Origin: Branchinecta lynchi
Lineage: Eukaryota > Arthropoda > Branchiopoda > Anostraca > Branchinectidae
Assembly (NCBI GenBank): GCA_023053575.1
Contig: JAKZAP010000018.1
Location: forward strand, 6,262,001-6,326,000
Direction: 5' to 3'
Length of the DNA stretch: 64,000 nt
Made by a program: the position numbers and the translations under genes. The notes below the pieces were generated by a model. That model worked only from the letters and a program-made list of their open reading frames with translations. It was not told the DNA's origin and did no database searches. Numbering within the stretch: position 1 is the stretch's first letter; each line of letters opens with the position of its first letter. Below, one piece after another: positions 11,546-24,257 of this stretch.

Positions 11546-12129
11546 CTAGAAAGAAAAATGAGGTTATTACGTAACATACGTGGTAGCAATGAGCCTATGC
11601 TAGGGATTGCCGGGTAGACCATATATCACAAACGGCTCATCTCTTCTTCACTTTAGCACGGTCATAAAATAGGTCTGCTAAGATTCACATCGCTCTTGCA
11701 AACGACCAGGGGCAGAGGCTTAGCCAAACGGAATAGGGCGTTGCAAGGTTTCTGATTTTTATGATATTGTGCTTCGTTCATCTCCCTCCTAAGTTCCCAA
11801 GTAGGGTTCTTGACAGTAAAATATTCCGAGTGGTTTGACCCCTCATTCTTGAAAAAAAAAAAACTGGCGATACACAAAGGGGTCATAAAATACTCCTAAA
11901 ATCTGCACAAGCTTACCACAGAGTAAACTCTGTGGCGAATGTATTGGACGATGTAATGTTGAGTCCCGTCAGCTCGTCCACGCGTCAATTCAAAGAATTG
12001 TCATAGTTCTCCTGCAAAAACCGTCACTATGCCCAAATTTTCCGAACTGACGTTATGTAGAACTGACATTAGATAAACTGACGGACGTCTGAAGTGAGTA
12101 AATGGACCGTGATTCAACTAAAAGTGAAC

Positions 12130-12350
12130 GAACTGACGTGTATGCAACTATAATACTTGAAATATTTAGCAACTGCTACCGTAAACTATTGCCCAACATT
12201 GCCGGGGTCACACGCAACAGCGGGCTTTCTTCGGATGTGACTTAAATCCTGGAACTGAACATTTCCTGTGCTTCGCTTCATCGGCCATTGAAATACACAC
12301 TTTTGTTGAAATTCAATACTCTGCGTCGGGGTTATCCATGTCAAGCCAGA
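12130..12350 (+). repeat. RepR second module, copy 1
   Basis: Diverged match to 32190-32395. Shared words are ACTTGAAATATTTAGCAACT, GAACATTTCCTG, GCTTCGCTTCAT and CACACTTTTGTTGAAATTCAA. No coding content was recognised. Confidence 0.65.
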
Positions 12351-13029
12351 CGTGCATATTTTCAGTTTCAGTTTAGTTCATTATTATTCATTAAAAAACA
12401 AAAACAAAAAAAAACATTAACTCTTTATGGCCCCACCATAAGGCCTGGCAATGGGCGGGGCTTATTCTTTATTCGTACACCCTTAAGGGAAGCAAAAAAA
12501 AGAAAGAAAGAAGAAAAAAAGCGAGGTGACGAAATAATAAAAAAAAAACTTAGCAGATAAAAAATAATTTCAGTGTATTCAAATCCAAGGTTAAACTAAG
12601 CTGGCTTTCAGTAAAGCTTTAACAACGCGATCTTTAGTTTTTCCAAGCTTTTCAGCCGCAGCCATAGCCTATACATAGGAAAAACACAAATTATCAATTA
12701 TTACTGCACATGCTCTGTGCAGTTAAATTGTTATTCCAGGTACAAAGGGCAGAAGAAAATGTGTCATATTTATGATTCAAGCTCTATTATCGTTTCCAAC
12801 CCTTAACGTGTTATGACGAAAAGTAACTACGATTAGTCATTTTTTTTACAGAAAGTCCATTTCACGAGAAAGCGAGGGTAATAAAACATTACAGGCAAAT
12901 AACTTTAACGTCACTATTCTTACTAATTTACGACTAGACAACAAAGGAGGATAATTAAGGATGAGGGCAAAATACGCTGTAATAGACGGAATTTATTACA
13001 AAGAGCACAAATATAGCTGCAGCTGGTAT

Positions 13030-13100
13030 TATGGCTGTAGAATGAATGAATGAATATTTATATTTACCCACTTCTATAAAACAGAAATAGTGGAGTAGAA
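13030..13100 (-). repeat. Retroposon 3' tail with (ATTC)n
   Basis: On the minus strand this reads TATAGAAGTGGGTAAATA followed by (ATTC)n. The same string interrupts the RT relic at about 3012-3058. Related tails with a GCGGGT or CCGCT hairpin before an A/T-rich simple repeat occur near 49066, 52420 and 26060, so this is a recurring 3' end of a retroposon family. Confidence 0.5.
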
Positions 13101-13654
13101 AAAGAAAAGAAAGAAACACAACTTAAATTAGGATACAACTTTACACATCAAACAGATTACACTTCAAACAAACGGACAAGACCGTGATGCGGAGAAAACG
13201 CAGCGAAAACTTGTGTATAATTTGCCTGTTTGTTACCGAAGGGGTGTCAGAATTTGGCATTTGCCTAGCAAACTCGGGACCACTTTTAGCGTATTTTCGC
13301 GCTTTCAAGATCGAGTATTCTTTTGCAAGTACAAGTTCAAGTTTTAAAATAATCCCAAATAATAACACAAGGTACTAATTTGGCAAAGAAGACTCAATCG
13401 CGAAAAGGCCCGATGGCAAGATGGCAAAGCAGACTCGATGGCAAAATGGCAAAGCAGAGTCGTGGTCAAAGCTGCTCCATCAAATGGCCAAGCAAAGTGG
13501 TTTTCCGCAACCGTAATGAAAGCGTCCCCAGAAAAATATTCGGAAGGTCCATGGAAATTTGGAAGTTCGGGCAAAAAAAAAAAATGAGTAACATTGCAAA
13601 TTTTGTTGAGGATAACTTTGTTGGAAAATATTAATCTGTAATGCAAACCAACTG

Positions 13655-13822
13655 CACTGTAAAAGGTTTCTCGAGTAAGGATTAAAGTTAACTGCAGTAT
13701 ATGCTACTGGGATCAATCTTGTCCCTACTGGGATAAGTTTAATTCTAATTAGAGATGAGATTATCTTTTTAGAGACAAGATTCATCCCATTAGCAAATAC
13801 TGTAAGATTTTTTTTTACAGTG
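13655..13822. mobile_element. RepE MITE copy 1 (168 bp)
   Basis: Ends CACTGTAAAA and TTTTACAGTG are inverted repeats. Internal arms share GGATTAAAGTTAACTGCAGT and a GATAAG/CTTATC-rich stem. Length and layout match 16481-16649 and 40645-40814. Confidence 0.85.
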
Positions 13823-14280
13823 TGGTGTAGTTCTCTAAGAACACAAATTTACACAATCTCAAATTTCCGTGGGTTTTCATAGTAGGTGGAAATCGAGATA
13901 GGGAAGCTATCGCGGAGTAGCTCGAGCAAGGTACGCCCAAAATATTGCTGAACAAATAGTGATAATTTTGACGGTACAACGACGCCAAAAAATGTTACAT
14001 AGTAGGTTTAGACAAGGTCTTAAAAGGTCAAGCGAATTGCTTGTCAGTTGCAATTTGCGGTTGGGACCATGATTAAGCAAACAGTCTCGAAAGAATTCCA
14101 TTCACTTCCTCTCCAACCAATACGAGTATTTTTTGTTCTCGAGTGAGTAATTATCAAAACAGTCTGGAGATTGCATCTACCGTCTAGAAAGGAAGATACA
14201 AATATTTTGCGGATCGGATCGATCCAGCTTTCTCGTCACTCAATCAATCATTTGTTATAACAAGAGTTATAACAAGAGTT

Positions 14281-15345
14281 CATATGACACATGGTACGAG
14301 TAGGCGGTTCAAGCAAGTAGATGAGAACGTCACAAAATAGACCTGCCATTCTGCGGTTCGGACCTAGAAATCGGATATGTTGTAGTTTCACTCAAGTCTG
14401 AACTTTCCCGGTATTGCCTCCGATCATCTGGGTCAAATGACCGTTCTAACTCCCAAGTTTCAGCCCAATAAATCCACTGTTTTATCGCTAGGCGTGCCAC
14501 ACGATTTCCGGTACCTCCTTCCAACTACCCCTACCGCGGCCGAATCTAGTTGGGACTCGTAAAAGGATCTTCTAAAGCATATCTTCTCTTACCACCTATC
14601 AAGTTTCACTCGAATCTGAGCATTTCCGGAAAGGTCCGGTACCCCCCAACCCCCACCGCGGTCTGATCAGGTTTGGACCCTAAAAATATGTCATCTAGGG
14701 CATATGCTTTATATAGGTCCCAAGTTTCATTTAGTCACTGCACTTGTTTAGTCCCTATGCGAGTAACAGGGTTTCCGTGACTCCCCCTACTGTGTCCGAA
14801 TACGACTTGAAAACATAAAAGTCGTATCTCTGACATCTCGTCTTCCCGTCGATCAAGTTCGACTGGCATCAGCCTATCAGCTGATTTCCAGTTCCCGCTC
14901 TTCCTTCCTCCAGCTCCAGTTCCTCGCCACTTACCGTGGCCGGATCCGTTCCGGACGCCAAATAACAAATCTAGGCCGTATAAACTCAGTACTGTCCAAC
15001 TTGCATCCTGTTCGGTCTATCCGTTTCGTTTTTGTGCATGCAAAAGTGCCCCGAAACGATCTGGCTCCGTCAATTGCGTATCCAGGCCTATAATGCTTGT
15101 TCTCTTACTAAGTTCCATCCCAATCCCTCGACTCTAAGTGTTTCATGAGTTTTCCAGTTCCTCCCTCCATGCTCCCCCCCCCCCACAAGTACTGGATCCG
15201 ACCCAGACTTGACACAGAACATCTGAGACGATAGCTCTTTCCGCTTGCCAAGTTTCATTCAAATCCGACCAACCGTTTAAAAGTTATGCATGCCACTAGA
15301 TTCCAGATCCCCATCCCTCCACTCCCCCACGAGCGGGAAGCGACT
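14281..15345 (+). mobile_element. RepB copy 1, truncated
   Basis: Same orientation and subunit order as 44860-46372. Shared words include TGCGGTTCGGACCTAGAAAT, CAAGTTTCATTCAAATCCGACC, AAAAGTTATGCATGCCACTAG and CCCCCCA-rich linkers after each subunit. The right end, with its GACGGAC tract and ATATGGCACTTG, is missing. No open frame was recognised. Confidence 0.7.
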
Positions 15346-15894
15346 ATTCTCACGTAGCCTAAACTTTTCTAACACAATTATATTTGTAAAGTGGCAAATT
15401 ACATGTGTCGCAACAATCTTAGTGAACAAAGACGTCGAAAAATTAAAAAACAACGACTTTAAAATACCAGGTTTCTGGTCTGAATATTTTTTTTTACACT
15501 ATAACAAAACTTGTAAAACAGTACATTGCATTACTAAAATGAAAACTAATTAAAGTCAGTTTTTTTTTAGTGAACCCTAGCAAGACTGGTTTACAAGCTG
15601 GTAGTCAAACTTCTTACTCATGTTTTTATTAACATTTTTCCGAGGAAAGTTTCGCCCAACCTTTAAATGGCGCAAACCGACTTTTGGCAGTCGCAGTCTA
15701 TTTTGCTACATCCTGTCAAGAACTTATAATACTACTTTATGTTAGAACACCCGTCTCTCCCTTCACGCAATCCACTCTGACTCCGACTTTGAAAATCTCG
15801 ACCAGAAGGTGCTGTATCACTGTACCTGAACTTCTTCATTCTTACTTCTTTACTAGCTCTATGGCATTGTGTAAAACAAATGGTATACAAGGGT

Positions 15895-16190
15895 AGTGCT
15901 CCACCCTATTTACCGTAGTAAGTACGCATGTCAGGGCTTCTGGTTTCTTGCCGTCAAGACGGGAAGACGTTTTTCTAAGTTGGCAATAAATCGCTCCACA
16001 AAGATCGTAGTTACCACGCCCGCTATGCTTCCGAGCGTGGTAAGCAAATAGTTACTACGATCTCTGCGACGCGATTGGCGCATGGTGCGATATTTTGCCG
16101 AAAGCAGAAAAATTCGTTCCAGCCTTGACGCCAAGAAGCCAGAAGCCCTGACGTCATGCGTAATTACTAGCATAAGTAAGCTGGAGCACG
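15895..16190. mobile_element. RepG MITE copy 1
   Basis: Long inverted arms: the left GTGCTCCACCCTATTTACCG and GCTTCTGG-TTGCCGTCAAG pair with the right CTTGACGCCAAGAAGCCAG and GTAAGCTGGAGCAC. The right arm holds the palindrome TGACGTCA at 16149-16156; the left arm has a degraded version. Non-coding. Confidence 0.75.
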
Positions 16191-16480
16191 ACCAATAAAC
16201 CAATAGTGCTTATAATCTGTTTGTTTCGTGCTTTTATTTAACGTTTTGACATCCCAGGCTCTTTTAACGAATATTGGGAAAAATAAAATGATTCTGAATC
16301 TGATGAACTAATAGTTACTATTGTAAGAAGGGCGGAAAGCGCTCAAGGTCTCGGGTATAACGACCCGCTCAGTATTAACGGAACTCAATCGCGAGTTTGT
16401 CTTCGCTATAAGGCCGAAAGACATAGTTTCTTCGCAATATTCACTTCTAAATCCTGTGCGGCTGCATGCGTAACGACCTA

Positions 16481-16649
16481 CATTGAAAAAAGTTTGTCCG
16501 TATAAAGATTAAAGTTAACTGCAGTATTTGCTACTCGGATTATCCTTATCCCTACGCAGATAAGGATAATACCAAATAGAGATAAGATGAATCCGAGTAG
16601 CAAATACTGCAGTTAACTTTAATCTTTATACGGAGAAACTTTTACAGTG
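16481..16649. mobile_element. RepE MITE copy 2, near-perfect hairpin
   Basis: The two halves are almost perfectly self-complementary. CCGTATAAAGATTAAAGTTA and ACTGCAGTATTTGCTACTCG on the left return inverted on the right, with a GGATAAGGATAAT-type centre. A transcript across it would fold into one long stem. Confidence 0.88.
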
Positions 16650-17388
16650 TAGAAACTGGTCAGACGTTTCCATCAACCAAGAGCATGAGCATATCATCAG
16701 CTTATTGTAGAAATGAGCACTGGCTCCCCCTTTCCCATATCTCTACGTGACCACCTACGCTCAGCAGTCATTATGAGAAAGACGAGGGATTCCACTCTTC
16801 ATTAGGCAGAAAAACAATCCTTAATCACAGTGACATCTTTGCCGAGAGCTGACGCCGTAGCTGTCTACGAACCCCCTCCCTGCCACTTTATCGAGAATGC
16901 AAGCAAACTTGGCGAACAGGACCTTCAAGTTGACCTTATCTCTTTTGCCAAGGCGTTTCATAGAGTTAGGATAAAAGATAGGGACCCAAAATGTTGTCGA
17001 ACTGGATCATATATGAACGAAATGACTAGCCAAATGGTAGTTGGGGAATGGAGACCACGGTGTGTCACTCATGATCGATTTTTTTTATTTGTTTTTTACA
17101 GTAACATATCATTCATTCGGTATGTTAGGTCTGTCACGTCGTTCGCTCTGTTCATATTCCACCTTTTAAGCACCGACCTGTAACGGGTTATACAAAAAAT
17201 ATTTTCGTCGAAATGAAATGGACAAAATGGCATGATATGGGTATGATAAGCGCGACAGACCTACAGTAGCTCAGCTTCTACTGGCCAGTGAAGCCCGGGC
17301 AGAACTGACTGATAGGGACATCTGTGGATATTCTCTACATCTACTTATAGGCAAAGCCGTTGCTACGGTATCACACTAGAGACAACTT

Positions 17389-17482
17389 TTTAAACTAAAA
17401 CGCTTGTAGGTGGATGGAAAAATCTAGCTTGACTTTTTAAACTAAAACGCTTGTAGGTGGATGGAAAAATCTAGCTTGACTT
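17389..17482 (+). repeat. Perfect 47-bp tandem duplication
   Basis: The unit ACTTTTTAAACTAAAACGCT continuing to AAATCTAGCTTG occurs twice without visible mismatch, which points to a recent event. Confidence 0.9.
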
Positions 17483-17497
17483 TTTTACTTCCAGACA

Positions 17498-18275
17498 GAG
17501 CAAATAACTATAGAGAGTAATACGCGAACTTTGGAAAAGTGACACACAGTCAAATCGCAGCGACACTAGCTCCACTAGAGGACACGAACATCCCTATATT
17601 ATTATTCACAGAATTATATACAGAGGACCTAAAATGCCTTGTTGTTTTCTTTTAAATCATTTTAAACTTGAGACCCTCCATCATAGACGGGAGAGGCTGT
17701 GCAGAAATTTTGGTATGAAGTCCCTACAGAACCTCCTTCCGCTCCCTTCTGCCGCCTCTCTTCCAACCTCAACGTTTGCGTCCGCAAAGAGCGTGTGCGG
17801 AGTGAATACCCAAGCTAGAACCCCGTTACTACCGTACGGAGCGGTACCGTAATAGTTTTATCTCTAAATTTGTACATATTTTCAACAAAGAGGTTTAGTC
17901 ATTCTTGTGTGTGTCTCTCTTCTATGTTTTTGTGTTAGGCCATATTCAGTTTGAATTATTTATCTTGATATTATGACAGACATTATTGATTTGCCTTCAT
18001 GTATATTGACGTATACAACACACCATTTGGCCCCAAGCCACGATATGTGTTGATATTTGAAATAAACTGAAACACTACTGAAACTCAACCAATCGTTAAC
18101 GAGCGCTCGCTCTGATTTGATCCTCGATGTTTGCACCGTATCTTAGCCTTGCTAGAATTTTCTACATCCGCCACTGCACGCACGAACAAGGCGGCGCTGT
18201 GACGGAGGCCCATTTTTGATGCGTGGGAAGGATAGGTCTTTGCATGACTCTCTACAGTTATTTTGCTCTGCTACC
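17498..18275 (+). repeat. RepK copy 1, split by a LINE insertion
   Basis: The halves 17498-17596 and 18078-18275 match the continuous copy at 46912-47215. The first half shares GTGACACACAGTCAAATCGC and GACACTAGCTCC; the second shares CGTTAACGAGCGCT and GGAAGGATAGGTCTT. The interruption lies between ACATCCCTA and CTGAAAC. Confidence 0.8.
17597..18077 (+). mobile_element. LINE 3' fragment inserted in RepK
   Basis: Comparison with the uninterrupted RepK copy defines both ends, with a CTA repeat at the junctions. The short frame 17634-17852 includes LETLHHRRERLCRNFGMKSL. This resembles the L-x-x-RR-x-x-L-C-x-x-F-A-K segment at the C-terminus of jockey/L2-like LINE proteins. The 3' end reads GAAATAAACTGAAACACTA, a polyadenylation-like signal. 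It is a 5'-truncated, dead copy. Confidence 0.7.
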
Positions 18276-18486
18276 AGAAGACAGCGGATAAGGGTGGTTG
18301 GCCAACTCAAGACCTGTTGTTAGGAAGCGATCTAGGCCCCTAATTTTTAACATTTATAAAATTACCTTAACGAAGGTATCAATTCTCCCTCCCATTATCT
18401 TATACGCAGACAGCAATAAGTTCGGCACGTGTGATGCAAAGGACCTATGGATTCTTCTGACAAAATACCTAGCATTAAATAGTCCT

Positions 18487-18605
18487 TCACCCCAAGCTGA
18501 CTGCGAACCATATTTGACGGTGCAAAACGGACAAGTCAGCTACATTTTATTAGAGCTATATTTCGGCCCTTCTTGGCAAGGGACCTCTTCAGGCTCAAAC
18601 CGCTC
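18487..18605 (+). repeat. RepD copy
   Basis: Contains CCCCAAGCTGACTGCGAACC, GACGGTGCAAAACGGA, GTCAGCTACATTTTATTAGA and TATTTCGGCCCTTCTTGGCA in the order also seen at 21580-21690 and, with a nested element, at 40600-40945. Confidence 0.75.
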
Positions 18606-19393
18606 AAGCTGGAAAATTAACTTGTGGAAAAACAATCAAAGGTTCAAATAAAATAGAAAAAACGAGATTTTCGGGTTTTTTTCTTGATCAGCTACTTACC
18701 CCTCCAAGATGATGTTCGAGGGGTAAATAAAATTTCGGATATTTCGGTTGCTCTTCCGGCAAACCGTCTTCAGCGAAAGAAACAAAACTAAATCATAAAA
18801 TCCACCACAATCCCAACAGGAGAACGATGCGGGACCAACAGACAATAAGACGACATGTAACTAAAACCACAAGAACGATGCGTACCGAACGACATGCAGA
18901 TAAAAATAAAATAACGAGAGATAAAATGTGCGTGTTTAAAGTGTATATGTACAAATCTATGATTATTTACAGTTCTGAATTCTGTGGATATTTACAATTT
19001 GCCATCCATCTGGGAAAGCGCAGAGGCTTTCACCCAGAAAATGGCCCACTCCAAAAATCCAAAATATGTTTGACCACTTTGAACAAAACCTTCCACAGAA
19101 CTGACTTCCTTAAATATCTGATTTTGTGAACTTCTTCTCCGCAAATTGGTTGGAGTTAAAGTTGATGCTGTGATTTCATTCTAGATACGGCAGAAGCACC
19201 GTTTTCATACCTAGCATTTCTACTTTCTACTTTGTTTACAAAGATACTATATCTGGCATCATATTATTATTTATCCGTCTACGGCTGACGGGTTAAAAAT
19301 AAAATTTTATATCATTATTTCATCCGCGAAGATTACCAGATCTTGGTCTTGGATTCCCCCAAGAACCCCTAAACAAAATTAAACCGCAACTTA

Positions 19394-19636
<243 letters not shown>

Positions 19637-22600
19637 CTAAAATGCAAATCATATTAAAGGAAAAGTCACAATAAAACTATTATTTTATTTTTATTACCCG
19701 CCGAGAAAAGGCTCGAAGACATGATAAACCCATACCCGAACTCACGGAATCTCTACGCCTATTTCATCTTGTCATAAACAAGAACTTCTTGTTGGTGCAA
19801 TCGAAACAGAACAGAAGCACCTTTTCATTAAAGCCTGGGGGGGGGGGGGGGGGGGTAAAGGTGAGTTTTGGGCCCCCCATCCCAGTTTTATTGCTCAGAC
19901 CTAGACTTTAATTACGTTTTCTGTGCTAAATTTAAAGTAGTTTTCCAATATACCTAAAAATAAACCCATTATTTTTCATTTTGCATTTTTAAGGCCTATT
20001 ATCAGGATCGAAAACCTTGTGCCCCATCTGAAATTTTGGGAGGGCCGTGACCCCCCCGCCCCCAAATCGAGCCTCCTGAACCTTGGAAATACACTCCTAA
20101 CCAGTGGTCAATGATCTTGTCATGTGATATCAACATAAAGCCCACACCTACGTTTTAAAGAGGAATACAACCTGCCCCCCCCCCCCCCAGTAACACTGAC
20201 CTAAAATCAAACTCGGAAGAAAAGGGTGAGGATGATGCCCATGCGAAATAAAAAAAAAGGTTTCACACTCAAGTACTAAATTTTTTGTTTTTGCTTCAGA
20301 GCCAAGTTTTACCATCTACAGTACAGGTATTCTTATGTGAACGTCTGATAACAACGAATGGTCACCAAAGAAAATAATAAAAGGCATACCAGGCAACTGT
20401 TACTGCAAAATACTTACCAAAAACGTTTAACTCGCACTTATGTCAGCCATATTCATCTTATTTTGAAAATTTTGCGCTCTCTTTAGTTAGCTGTCTGTTA
20501 ACTGCCGCCTGCAGGTGTTTCTTTTACAGTTTGAACCTTCAACAGAGAAGCTGGTGGTCAAAATTAACAGATCCCTCAGATAGAAAGATGAGAGCACACT
20601 TGTGAATTCTAAAGAAATTCATTTTTCTCAGCTTCAGACTCAACGTTTGCGCCAATTAACGTTTTCTTACCATTCGACTATTTTATAAGCAAGTGACATA
20701 AGGAGGGTAGTGAAACAGTCAGAGAAGAGTTCAAATATGCATACCTCTACTGTAGCTCACGTATTACACATCGTGAAGTAGACCCTCCCAGAAGTAGACC
20801 CCCCCCCCCCCCGTGAAAAAGTCCCAAAATTAACACCAGTAATTTGCATTCACGAAAGATAAAGGAAAAGCTTCGTTCCATCTTTCGTGACACTTTATAA
20901 TTCTAACGATTAAAAATGAACTTGTTTTGTTCCGTTTGCATTTATATAATTTGATTGTGTTTTAATTGTATATATTGACATCTGCAGATCTGCTGTAAAT
21001 TGTCCATTGACAACGTTTTCGTTTATGATATGTTGATGAGAAATGCAAATTCGGCATGATTGCTGTGGAAGTCATTTTCAAGTTAAATTCTACTCTACTC
21101 TACTCTCTACACATGACCAGGAACGCCTCTCCAAAGTGCTGCCCCCCCCCCCACAAGAATGAAAGAGACAACTTCAAAAGAGAAAGAACAGAAGGACCCG
21201 TCAAAGAAATCGATAATTTTCTGGGAACTATGAAAGCCAAAAGGCAAATTCCAGGCAAAATCCAAGCGACGCTAGCCGACAGCTGGGATTCGAGAACTTT
21301 GAACCATCGTTTCCAGTCCCTTCTAGGGAATGACGGAAAGCTAGGGGAGAGGAGGAGTCAGTCTACTTCCTTATAACAGTTAAAAACAAAACAAAAAATC
21401 GGACGGAGATGTTATCAACTGGAAAACCCCATACTGTTCAATTTCAAAGCAGCGATTAAAAGAAGGGTGCGGGGGGGGGGGGGGCTGGGGTAGAACAAGA
21501 ACCATTCTTCCTGATTGTAACAGTTATAAAAAAAGAAACGGACCGAGACGTAAACAGATGGATGGGACCAGTAAAAATCCACACATTTGACGGTGCAAAA
21601 CGGATAAGTCAGCTACATTTTATTGGAGCTACATTTCGGCCCTTCTTTGGCAAGGATCCTCTTCAGGCTCAAGCCGCTCAAACTGGAAAATGTTTCCAGG
21701 CCCCTCTTGGGGATCAACAGACGTTAGAAACTGGATGGGACAAGCAAAAGTCCCATGCTTTTTTGACAATTTCAAAGCAGCAAGATTAGACGGGGGGGGG
21801 GGGGGGTATTTTTACAATTTCGAAACAGTGTTTCCAGGCCCCTTTAAGCGATTTAAAGAGAAGAAGAGAAGGTGCTAAGGGGAGTAGGTGGGCTTGTTTT
21901 CATTCACAATCTATATTTACGTAAAATGAACCACAACAATTTCACAAGAAGGATAAAAAATAAATTGTAAATGGGACAAAAAACAACACGAACGAGCTAC
22001 CTTCAACGTTAGTCGCCAGTTTGCATGTTTAGCGTTAAAATTGCACTATTTAACACTAATCCATTTCCACTACTGCCGATTTCAATTAATAATTTTTTGC
22101 ACCAAAATAGCTTAAAGCTAGACTTAACCGCCGAAGCAGTTAAGAAAGCGAAACATTACAAAAGACGTTAAAACAATAGACAAAAAATTAACTTTACGAG
22201 AAATGACCTGAATCAAATTTGTAGAGCCGAAAGACTGTTTAGTGCAGTTATATTATTACCATTATTATTAAATGCGGAAATAAAGCTGTCGGAAAATTCG
22301 GTTGACGAATAGGTAGAATGGCTGGTTTAGATAGGGAGGAATCGAGTATTTGGGAAAAACGTGGGGGTAGCTTGTTAGGGCGATTGGGAGAAATGGTCCG
22401 TATTTTTACCCTGTGTCTGGAGATGTGAACGTGCGGCATTTTATTTGTAAATGTGGGGAACTAAATTACTTGAGACGAGAAATATTTGGAGTAAATGAAA
22501 TTGAAGCAGAATGGATTAGTGTTGAAGAGTGAGTGTTATAGTTCATTAAAGAAAGTGTGTAGATTCCTCAATCTGTCGAGGAAAAAGACAGATACTGTTT

Positions 22601-22773
22601 CTAGTTTTGAGTTAGGCTATTTAGAAATAGTTTGTCACTTTTTTCTTGTTGTGTATTGCCATGGCTCTTAGGCTTTTAGTGTAATAAATATCATATCATA
22701 CGGCAAATAATGATTACCAGCGTTCCTCTCTTCCCGACCCTCGGACGACGCTAACAACTCAAAGTATACTTAC
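19637..22773 (-). other. Collagen intron, 3.1 kb
   Basis: Contains six long G or C runs (19837-19855, 20175-20188, 20799-20812, 21142-21151, 21471-21484, 21792-21806), a RepD copy at 21580-21690 and otherwise no recognised feature. Direct repeats related to TTTCCAGGCCCCT occur near 21690 and 21830. Confidence 0.8.
21580..21690 (+). repeat. RepD copy
   Basis: ACATTTGACGGTGCAAAACG, GTCAGCTACATTTTATTGGA and TTTCGGCCCTTCTTTGGCAA match 18525-18605. The left CAGCTTGGGCTGAAG part is absent. Confidence 0.75.
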
Positions 22774-22989
22774 GGGTTCACCCTTGGGTCCAAATGCTCC
22801 TTCGATACCTCGGTCTCCTTTCTCTCCCTTCTCACCAACATCACCTTTCCGACCAGCTGCGCCGAGTTCACCTCGATGGCCCTTGAGACCTCGCCGACCT
22901 CGCACGCCCTTTTCTCCCTTAGCTCCAGCCTCGCCGGTAGTACCCGGGTTTCCGGGTTTACCAGCTTTTCCAGGGGGACCGACGTCTCC
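22774..22989 (-). CDS. Fibrillar collagen helix exon with GLKGHR cross-link motif
   Basis: This exon of 216 nt (4 x 54) encodes 24 triplets, from [13 protein letters not shown] to GAFGPKGEP. Triplets 12-13 read GLKGHR, the counterpart of the GxKGHR motif around Lys930 of vertebrate alpha1(I), where lysyl-oxidase cross-links from a neighbouring telopeptide attach. Here 28 triplets follow GHR before the helix ends, against 27 recalled for alpha1(I). The region around it is strongly basic ([13 protein letters not shown]). This motif is the best single argument that the chain is a true fibril former. Confidence 0.96.
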
Positions 22990-24257
22990 CTATAACACAA
23001 CATGACGTTCAAACTGATCAGCAGAACTTACAACAACTTTGAAGAGAGTAATACCATAAAAATTACACGTCATGTCGTGAATTTCTTGGGTCATAAATCC
23101 GCACTGCATTGAGTATTGAGTTGTCTTTAGTAAATATGTTCTGTAACACAAATCCTGAAAAATATCCAGAAAAGGCAGTGTAACCAGGGCTGTCACATGT
23201 CGCACGATAGTGTGAATTGTCACATTATTTCGTTTTAAGACACTATTGTCCTACGTAGGACATAAAAATCACTCTATTTCAGAAAATGACCAAAAGTGCC
23301 ATTTTGCAGCAGAGATTCCGACCAGAACTGACTATTATATTTCAAATTTGTTTCGTGAAAGTCATTTTTACAGAGGCGATTCCGACCAAAAGTGAACGTT
23401 TCATGAAAATAATTTTCACTCCCAATTCACTCTCCGTTTTGGGCCAAAAGTCACTCTCTAAATTTTTTGCTGTGGCAACCCTGCCTGTAACACTTACTTG
23501 AGGTGGCATGTTGCGCGTTTCCATTAGGTTGATGGCGAGTGTGTACGCTTAGTAGGCTATAGTATCGATTTATTGCTCGAAAGACCTGCAACCGTCATCA
23601 TAGGGGCACTCGTTAAAGCTTGAAGAGAATCACGATTCCATAAGGATGCGAATAAAAGGACTTTGGAAACAGGAGTGTTGGTCCTTCAACAGATTTAAAG
23701 TTTAACTGAAAAGCCAGTTTATTTTTCTATCGTTTAACTGACACACTGTATTATTCGAATTGTCTTGAGGGATTTTCTTATTTTTCACTATATGCTCCAG
23801 TATGAAGCTTAGAATATCTACAGCCGTCGTCACAATGCAAAACTAGACGCGTTAAATTTGAGTCACAATGCAGGATGGCGGTGAAATAAAGCGAGACGAT
23901 AGAGAATCAAATAAGATGCGGCTGTATTTCTTTGTATTGTTCTGTATTTGCTTTTATCTTTTGATTTTTCGTAGCTGACCAAATTAAAAGGAATGATCAA
24001 CTAACTGATAACGTTGACTGATAAAGTCGATACCGATAAGGCTGCGTATGAGTCCTAGCATTTATGTAAAGCTCTGATTGCATATTTATCGACTGTTATA
24101 ACGGGTACCCAAGAAGACTGTGGCATAATCATGGGCAGAAGTTCGTCGCTAGTAACTGACTCAAGTCGCTCGATTTTTAGGAAATGAACAATGGTAGATG
24201 GCAGGACCTTCTGTCAGTTAATAACAAACTTCGTTGGAAACGGAAGATCTGACTTAC
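22990..24257 (-). other. Collagen intron, 1.27 kb, with RepJ
   Basis: A RepJ copy occupies 23184-23480. The rest (23500-24257) shows no recognised element. A stretch at 23690-23790 resembles 30150-30235 (AAAAGCCA...TTTAACTGA), a further diverged repeat. Confidence 0.75.
23184..23480 (+). repeat. RepJ copy 1
   Basis: Matches 62003-62395 with shared CATGTCGCACGATAGTGTGA, CCTACGTAGGACATAAAA, TCACTCTATTTCAGAAAATG and CCAAAAGTNACTCTCTAAAT. It contains repeated sub-motifs of the form GATTCCGACCAAAAGT. Non-coding. Confidence 0.8.

Noticed and set aside
16830..17183. 117-codon plus-strand frame
   Set aside because: No motif, no splice or repeat support, and normal length for a chance frame in 64 kb.
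22784..23005. Proline-rich plus-strand frame opposite a collagen exon
   Set aside because: The antisense of Gly-X-Y coding sequence often stays open and reads as proline-rich or SPGG-like protein. The minus-strand frame has splice sites and a perfect triplet pattern. The same applies to plus-strand frames at 19407, 24287, 47753, 51674 and 59162.
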